Shown: in pieces, positions 58,483 to 64,000 of the stretch | Numbering within the stretch: the first letter of the stretch is position 1 | Layout of the letters: each line of letters begins with the position of its first letter | DNA from: Torymus aiolomorphi | Lineage: Eukaryota; Arthropoda; Insecta; Hymenoptera; Torymidae | Assembly: GCA_036365515.1 (NCBI GenBank) | Contig: CM070874.1 | Location: 50,164,583-50,228,582 of the forward strand | Direction: 5' to 3' | Length of the DNA: 64,000 nucleotides | Position numbers and translations under genes: made by a program | The notes under the pieces: generated by a model | The model's input: the letters and a program-made list of their open reading frames with translations, nothing else | What the model was told of the DNA's origin: nothing | The model's database searches: none

Positions 58483-61383
58483 TTCATATTTTTTGTACGT
58501 GTTTCCTATACACAAGAAACCATCCACTGATTTTTGAGATCCACTGATTATTGCAGGATATAGAATTTTTCATTTTTTAATCTCTCATTTTTGGCCATAT
58601 TGATTTTTACGATGGACATTTTTAGCTTCTTAGCATGACTTAGCATTTTAATGTAGTTTTATGTGAAAGAATTTGCTTTATCTTCTTAATAATTAAGTAA
58701 AATGTTTGATAGATTTTTTGATTGGACTGACAGTGACTGAGTATTACGTTTTCTTGAATTTACTAACTATTATCTGATGTCTTTTTTGTGAGTTTTACAT
58801 AGCTCTACATTGCTGCGCTAGTGAGCACTTTGGATGCAATGGGTCCACCCTCAGAAACTCGCGGAGTAATAGGAATTTACAGTTTAAGGTGGGTTCCGAA
58901 TCACCAGAGCAGTAGAGCTATAGTCAGATAAGCGCGTGAAAATTCTGAATTTTGAAAAACTCGGCACTGTTTGGGTAAACAAACATTCCGAGTCGAAAGT
59001 CCGAGATTTTGAAAAAGGATCATCATGTTTTTTATTACAAAATTATTTTATTTATTTCCTTTAATGTATTCCTGAAAAAATATTAACTGAATATAAATTT
59101 TAATGAATCTTCATTTTTTATTTATAATACCAATAGTCTAGTCAGAATCATCAAATAATCACATTTCATTATGTATTAAGGAAAAACTTTCGATAGATGT
59201 CTATAATCTCAGAGACAATATTCTCACAAATACGTAACTTGAAAATTAACGTATAAAATTTGACTAGAGCATTTATCACATTAGAGCTACTACGGCTTTC
59301 GCTAGCATCCTTCCTTCAAATATTACCGCTGCCGTTACCACCTCACACCTTTCGGAACCTCTCGAGTAGCTGTATACGAATTACTCTCGAGCCGCGGATA
59401 GGCATCTCGCGAGGGATGCGTGCAGGCGAGAACCGTCGGCATGCGATTTTCGCAAAACTTTATTACTCGTACCTATCTGCAGCAGCCACAGCCGTCGCGG
59501 CATCTAAACACGTGTGCGTGCACGCGGAATGGAGTTTATTGCCGTGGGCTACATAAAATTACGGCGTTAAGCGTGTGAATTTCCGCAGCGCGCTGTATAT
59601 TCCCCACTCCTTCCCTCGAGAGCGCCACAAAGGGAAGGGGCTAGCGCTCGCGAATCTCTCAAGTGGGTGCAGCACGTTTGACGTCAGCAGAGCACCCGGC
59701 AGCTGCATGATGGGCGTACACGGACATTCTTTAACGAAGCCATTTCGCGTCTTTGGCGAACCCACGCGGCATTTTGTATGCACATTTCTCTTTTTCTCTC
59801 TCTCTCTCTTCCATCTTCTCTTCATCTCTTTCGGTCTCTTTCTTTTTAATTCTTTTTACGAGTGCGGAAGCGGCTCTTTTCATATCCGTCGTTCGGATCT
59901 TTGCCGTTTCCGAGTTTTTTTATTAACTGAAATTCTGCAATGAAAGCCCGACTTTGAGATAGTGAAGTATCGCATCTGAGAAAGGACTTAAAAAATATTT
60001 TGTTGTTTAACTTCAAGTTTTTGAAATTAGTTTACTCGAACACTAATGCGTTTAAAAGTAAATGAACTTTGAGCAATTATAACTTTCTTGGCGTTACATC
60101 GTAGGTTATTATTTAAGAAAAGTTTGACAATGTATGTATTATGATAAAAATTTAGTATTAGTTGCGAATGAAAATTTTTCAATTAATACTCTAGTATTTA
60201 TGGTTTAGAAAAGTATGCAACATTTGAAACAAATGAACAGAGAAATATGATGGTACGAAACAATGGTTTTCATTTGATTTTGAAAGATTTATCGAAGATT
60301 ACTCTACTGCAAATAACTGTCAGATGAATTTAATAAAAATACACTTGAAGTCTTTAATAATTAAAATTAAAATTTGAATTTGGGTATTATTATTTAAACA
60401 AACCTGTAACAGAGTTAAATCTTTTGTTACTTGGTAATGACATTTACTTTTAGAAACAATACATCTTATACCACAGTTTCAGTCAAGTTCCATATGAGAA
60501 ACTATGCCTTAAAATATAATTTTGAAGCATGCAACATATATTTATATTGGAAGTCCATTTGAAACGTTCAACGAGTATAAACGTGTTTAAATCTAGTTCC
60601 GCGAACAATTCGGTAACACGAGGATATAATTCATTATGTAATATCTGTGTGTCTCTGTCTATGTGTATTTATTACAGTTTTTACGTGGCTCTAGTCGCTG
60701 CTGTATCTTCGGAACGGCAGCAGCTGCAGCAAACATCTAAAGATGGAGACCCTTCAGGAAAACACCGTCCAGCAGAACTTCGACCTGCCGAATACATCGA
60801 GTTAAGTATCCTTTGCTAAGGTTATTACCAAGAGTTTCCTGACGAAAAAAGTACTGGCAGTTATTATAGACTTAATAGTCGGATTAACTTACAATGATGA
60901 CATCGACCGGAGTTGTATTGACCGGGACTATACAATCCCTGGAAATAGTAGTTTCTAAAATCATCTACTACTAACTATAAAGGTTTGTTTTCTTTTTTTC
61001 TATTATATATAGAAGGTGTCCCATTTTAAAGTTGCCTCTTGATTATCTTTCTGAGAAAGCATGAAGGAAAAAATGTTCAAGAAGTGTTCTCTGTTAATCA
61101 TCTAAATGTCTTCCTAGGCATCCCATGAGTGCCCCTGAATTTTTTTAGGTTTTTTGGAGACCTACAACAAGAGCTGTGGCATCATACATATGGCCAGATC
61201 TAGCATTTTTAGCTTTTTTGCCTATTTTGAAGCCTAAATAACTCCAAAATCTTGCAAATTTTCTCAATTTTCAGAAAAAAAAATTATTTCAAAGTCATTG
61301 GAAAAAGTTTGGAGGTCATGTTAGCCATTTTAAACCTTAAAATGAGCTTTTCAAAGGGTTCGATCATATCTCGTCGCGCGGCA
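58483..61383. other. Non-coding stretch with a CpG-rich island
   Basis: 59320-59780 is the most CpG-rich part of this third of the window. It holds overlapping unrelated frames on both strands (98 and 122 codons, no domains). A host promoter or first exon is possible but unsupported. The rest is AT-rich with nothing recognised. Confidence 0.4.
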
Positions 61384-61512
61384 CGAAGAAAAGCCAACAT
61401 GGAAGTAACAGGCGAAGAAAAGCCAAAAACGTGTCTAAGGCGAAGAAAAGCCAGTTTGGATCCTCCCAGACGAAGAAAAGCCAGTTTGCGCTCTCCCAGA
61501 CGAAGAAAAGCC
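61384..61512. repeat. Minisatellite, about 30-bp unit
   Basis: CGAAGAAAAGCC recurs at 61384, 61413, 61441, 61471 and 61501. The last three units keep frame in the 116-codon ORF at 61252-61602 and encode RRRKASL-type heptads, but the spacing before them breaks the frame, so coding is doubtful. Confidence 0.85.
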
Positions 61513-61811
61513 TGTTTGGACAAAAAATCCCAACTGACAACATTTCGCGCGAGAAAAAAATCCAATTCTGTTAGCGAAAATACTTTTACGTACGCGTATT
61601 GATAAATAATGCTGTATATTTAGCCTGTAAATTTTAATTATCACAATAGAATTACTATTGATACTATTAATAAGCGGTTCTAGGAATCCCGAATCAGTGT
61701 ACTGATAATGCCACTTTTTGTTATCATTGTTTCTGAATATTTGTCAAAAGCACTGCAATAAGTCGTTCATAAATGATTGTGTACGCGTAATTGTACATTT
61801 ATTATACTATA

Positions 61812-63135
61812 CCCTGGTAGAAATGGTAACCAACCATTCACCATCCGTTCACCAAATCGCAAAGATTTGGCCAACCGTTTAACCAACGGTTGGTAATAAT
61901 TACCGCTTATTTAATCACGGAACAAGCCTTGCGGTTGGCCAATGAATGCTATAATAAGAAAAGTGATTTCTTGATACAAATAATTAGCTCGTAAATGATG
62001 GCCGATGACGAAGTCTAGGTGGTGCGCGACGTAGGTTTGTGGCTCTAGGTGTTAGAACTCATCGAATGCGTCGTCTAGGTGTTCAGGGTGACCGATTACG
62101 GAGTCTACGTGGTGCGCACCGTAGTTTTTTGCATCTAGGTGTCGGAATGCATCTCATGCGTGGTCTAGGTGATCGGGGTAGTCGATTACGGAGTCTAGGT
62201 GGTGCGCACCGTAGGTTTTTGGCTGTAGGTGTTGGATCTCATCGAATGCGTCGTCGAATAGTTTTTTGCATCTAGGAGTCGGAATTCATTCCATGCGTCG
62301 TCTAGGTGTTCAGGGTAGCCGATGACAATGTTTAGGTGATGCGCTCCGTAGTTTTTTGCATCCAGGTGTTGGAACACATCAAATGCGTGGTCTAGGTCTT
62401 TGGAGTAGCCGATTACGGAGTCTAGGTCTTGCGCACCGTAGGTTCTTGGCTGTAGGTGTTGGATCTCATCGAATACGTAGCCCAGGTGTTCGGGGTAGCC
62501 GATGACAATGTCTAGGTGGTGTGCTCGGTAGTTTTTTGTGTCTATGTGTCGGAATGCATTCCATGCGTGGTATAGGTGGTCGGGATAGCCGATGACGGTG
62601 TCTAGGTAATGCGCTCCGTAGTTTTCCTTGTCCACCACGTTTGCGATGTGTTCGAACATCTGGAGCCAAAAAACTATGGAGCGCACCACCTAAACATCAT
62701 GATCAGCTCTCCCAAAAACCTAGACCACGCATTCGATGTGTTCCAACACCTAGATGCAAAAAACTACGGATCGCACCACCTAGACATCGTTTTTGGCTAC
62801 CCCGAACACCTGGGCCACGTATTCGATAAGATCTAACACCTGCAGCCAAGAACCTACGGTGCGCACCACCTAGACTCCGTAATCGGCTACCCCAAAGAGC
62901 TAGACCACTCATTCGATGTGTTCCAATACCTAGATACAAAAAACTACGGAGCGCACCACCTAGAGTCCATCATTGGCCACCTCAAAGGCCTAGTCCACGC
63001 ATTCGATGTTTTTAATTATCGATAGTTCACCATCCACTGGCCAACCATTCGTCAATATTGTTGCTATTCGTTGGCCAAAAAGATTGTCCAACCGTTGCAG
63101 TTAAGCCACTTTAGTTGGGTTATTTTCTACCAGGG
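61812..63135. mobile_element. CCCTGG-ended element, copy 3, with internal array
   Basis: The ends are CCCTGGTAGAAAT (61812) and ATTTTCTACCAGGG (to 63135), with TA on both flanks. The subterminal parts carry repeated CCAACCGTT/AACGGTTGG motifs (several near 61820-61945 and 63000-63095), possible transposase-binding sites. At 1324 bp it is more than twice the size of copies 1 and 2. The extra length is the 90-bp array at 62002-63015. Confidence 0.8.
62002..63015. repeat. 90-bp minisatellite arranged head-to-head
   Basis: Units start CCGATGAC or CCGATTAC at 62002, 62092, 62182, 62319, 62409, 62499 and 62589, a strict 90-base period with one 43-base deletion near 62250. After about 62640 four units follow in reverse complement. 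Two subtypes (GTAGGTTTTTGGCTGTAGG and GTAGTTTTTTGCATCTAGG) tend to alternate, a 180-bp higher-order repeat. The frames at 62195-62689 (-) and 62609-62836 (+) read the same 30-residue repeat, for example AKNYGAHHLDIVIGYPEHLD, without stops for 164 and 75 codons. I do not recognise the repeat. Confidence 0.9.
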
Positions 63136-63480
63136 TACTTACACAGAAAAACTCTTAGGAACGCCGAACGCAGTAGCCCCGGCCGGCGGTACTATACTGC
63201 GTCAAACACTTGGAAGGCTGCGCTCATGCACGTCTGCAGCTCGGAGCCGTTGCTCTTTTTTCAGATATATCTGAAAGCGCAATAAACATGTGATGGCGAG
63301 TACCTTATAATTCATGAACGGCGTTACAGTGCTTTTGACATATGTTGAAAGCTAATGACAAACCAGGAACTGACTGAATTTTGAATCAATGTACTGATTG
63401 TCAATACATGCGGCCATTTTATACAAAAGTGCGCTGCTATAACCAACGCATAACCAAGCGGTATAGTAGGAAATATTCAG
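63136..63480. other. Non-coding spacer
   Basis: No gene or repeat recognised. Confidence 0.4.
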
Positions 63481-63481
63481 T

Positions 63482-63560
63482 CACGATTAGATCAATAATA
63501 TCTAATCGTGTTATCTCATTGGAAACTCAACCACAATCAAATCAATAATATTTGATTATG
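63482..63560. repeat. Two hairpins with the same loop, 50 bp apart
   Basis: CACGATTAGAT-CAATAAT-ATCTAATCGTG (63482-63510) is a perfect 11-bp stem. CACAATCAAAT-CAATAAT-ATTTGATTATG (63532-63560) is a second stem with one mismatch. Loops are identical and stems differ at paired positions. Confidence 0.8.
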
Positions 63561-64000
63561 TCCTTTGCTTATTGTATGGTTAGCACTCTCATCAGTGACT
63601 CGCAACGTAACTCAGCAAAACTCATCCACACTCACACAGAAAACTCATGCATTCAAATTGTAACACTCATACACTCAACTATTTTATTGTAACATTCCAC
63701 ACATCATTTATATTAATTTTTATAACGACTTTATATTGAATTTTAAGTAATATTATGTAAATAACTTTTATAGCACTGTGTGACCTAAATCCGCTCTTAA
63801 GTCACGGCTAGTTGTGACTTAAGTAGCCCATTATTACACTGTGAAATAATGAATTTACTTAAGTCACAGGTACGTAATTAACGCCAATTATCTACCAAAA
63901 CTATTCAAAAATATTATTTTACATATAAGAATGAACAGGAAAAGAAGTAAAACTTCGTTAATAGTTGACAAACCACAAAGAATAAATAAAAATGATGATA
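63561..64000. other. Non-coding end of window with palindromic cassette
   Basis: 63770-63870 contains CTTAAGTCACGGCTAGTTGTG and ACTTAAGTCACAGG with inverted partners, resembling the CCTAAGTAG hairpins at 4.8-5.3 kb. The rest is AT-rich. Confidence 0.45.

Noticed and set aside
59260..59943. Two adjacent plus-strand frames in a CpG-rich island
   Set aside because: No recognisable domain and overlapping frames on the minus strand. A promoter is as likely as coding sequence.
62195..62689. Genuine host gene encoding a 30-residue repeat protein
   Set aside because: The frame lies inside a TIR element, starts without a clear ATG context and is mirrored on the opposite strand by the inverted array. 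Absence of stops in copies of one unit is weak evidence.
62002..63015. CRISPR array
   Set aside because: Units are contiguous 90-bp repeats with no unique spacers, they invert midway, and the sequence is eukaryotic.

Overview
This window looks like an AT-rich intergenic or intronic stretch of an arthropod nuclear genome, most likely an insect. I found no host gene, exon set, rRNA or intact tRNA that I can defend. The evidence for an animal is the set of mobile elements: a hAT DNA transposon with 8-bp target duplications, a canonical Helitron encoding Rep-helicase, a Penelope-like element with a hammerhead-like motif, a Polinton/Maverick remnant, a solo LTR and many palindromic miniature elements. 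Long (GA)n, (CT)n, (TG)n and (TA)n microsatellites lie between them. A parasitoid hymenopteran is a guess, not a demonstrated assignment.

Layout. 1-13.7 kb: host-like non-coding DNA with foldback elements (1282-1768, 11312-12136), a terminal-inverted-repeat (TIR) element carrying a tRNA-like cassette (2151-2870), a cluster of palindromic cassettes (4805-5668), SINE-like tRNA-derived sequence (8870-9435) and a MITE (12455-12797). 13.708-18.730 kb: a nearly intact hAT element whose transposase is interrupted by one frameshift. 19.095-25.409 kb: a 6.3-kb Helitron on the minus strand, inserted between A and T, with a broken Rep-helicase gene, a second small ORF and a large inverted repeat around the coding module. 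26.1-33.0 kb: two copies of a MITE with CCCTGGTAGAAAT ends, a near-perfect 152-bp hairpin with a 9-bp target duplication, and a second TIR element with a tRNA-like cassette. 34-36.1 kb: very long GA and TA microsatellites. 38.69-39.51 kb: a nested palindrome around a (TG)n loop. 41.8-43.6 kb: a Helitron-type 3' end beside a nested direct/inverted repeat. 46.1-49.35 kb: a third tRNA-carrying element and decayed Polinton genes. 53.145-55.604 kb: an inverted dimer of a 5'-truncated Penelope-like element flanked by a 13-bp direct repeat, with one arm split by a solo LTR. 56-58.5 kb: tandem and direct repeats. 61.812-63.135 kb: a third CCCTGG element filled with a head-to-head array of 90-bp units that stays open as a 30-residue repeat.

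The coding content therefore belongs to transposons: the hAT transposase, the Helitron Rep-helicase, Penelope GIY-YIG tails, and Polinton integrase and virion-like gene remains. The most unusual structures are the tRNA-bearing TIR elements, the CCCTGG element with its palindromic 30-codon array, the Penelope inverted dimer centred on a foldback hairpin, and the inverted repeats inside an otherwise canonical Helitron.
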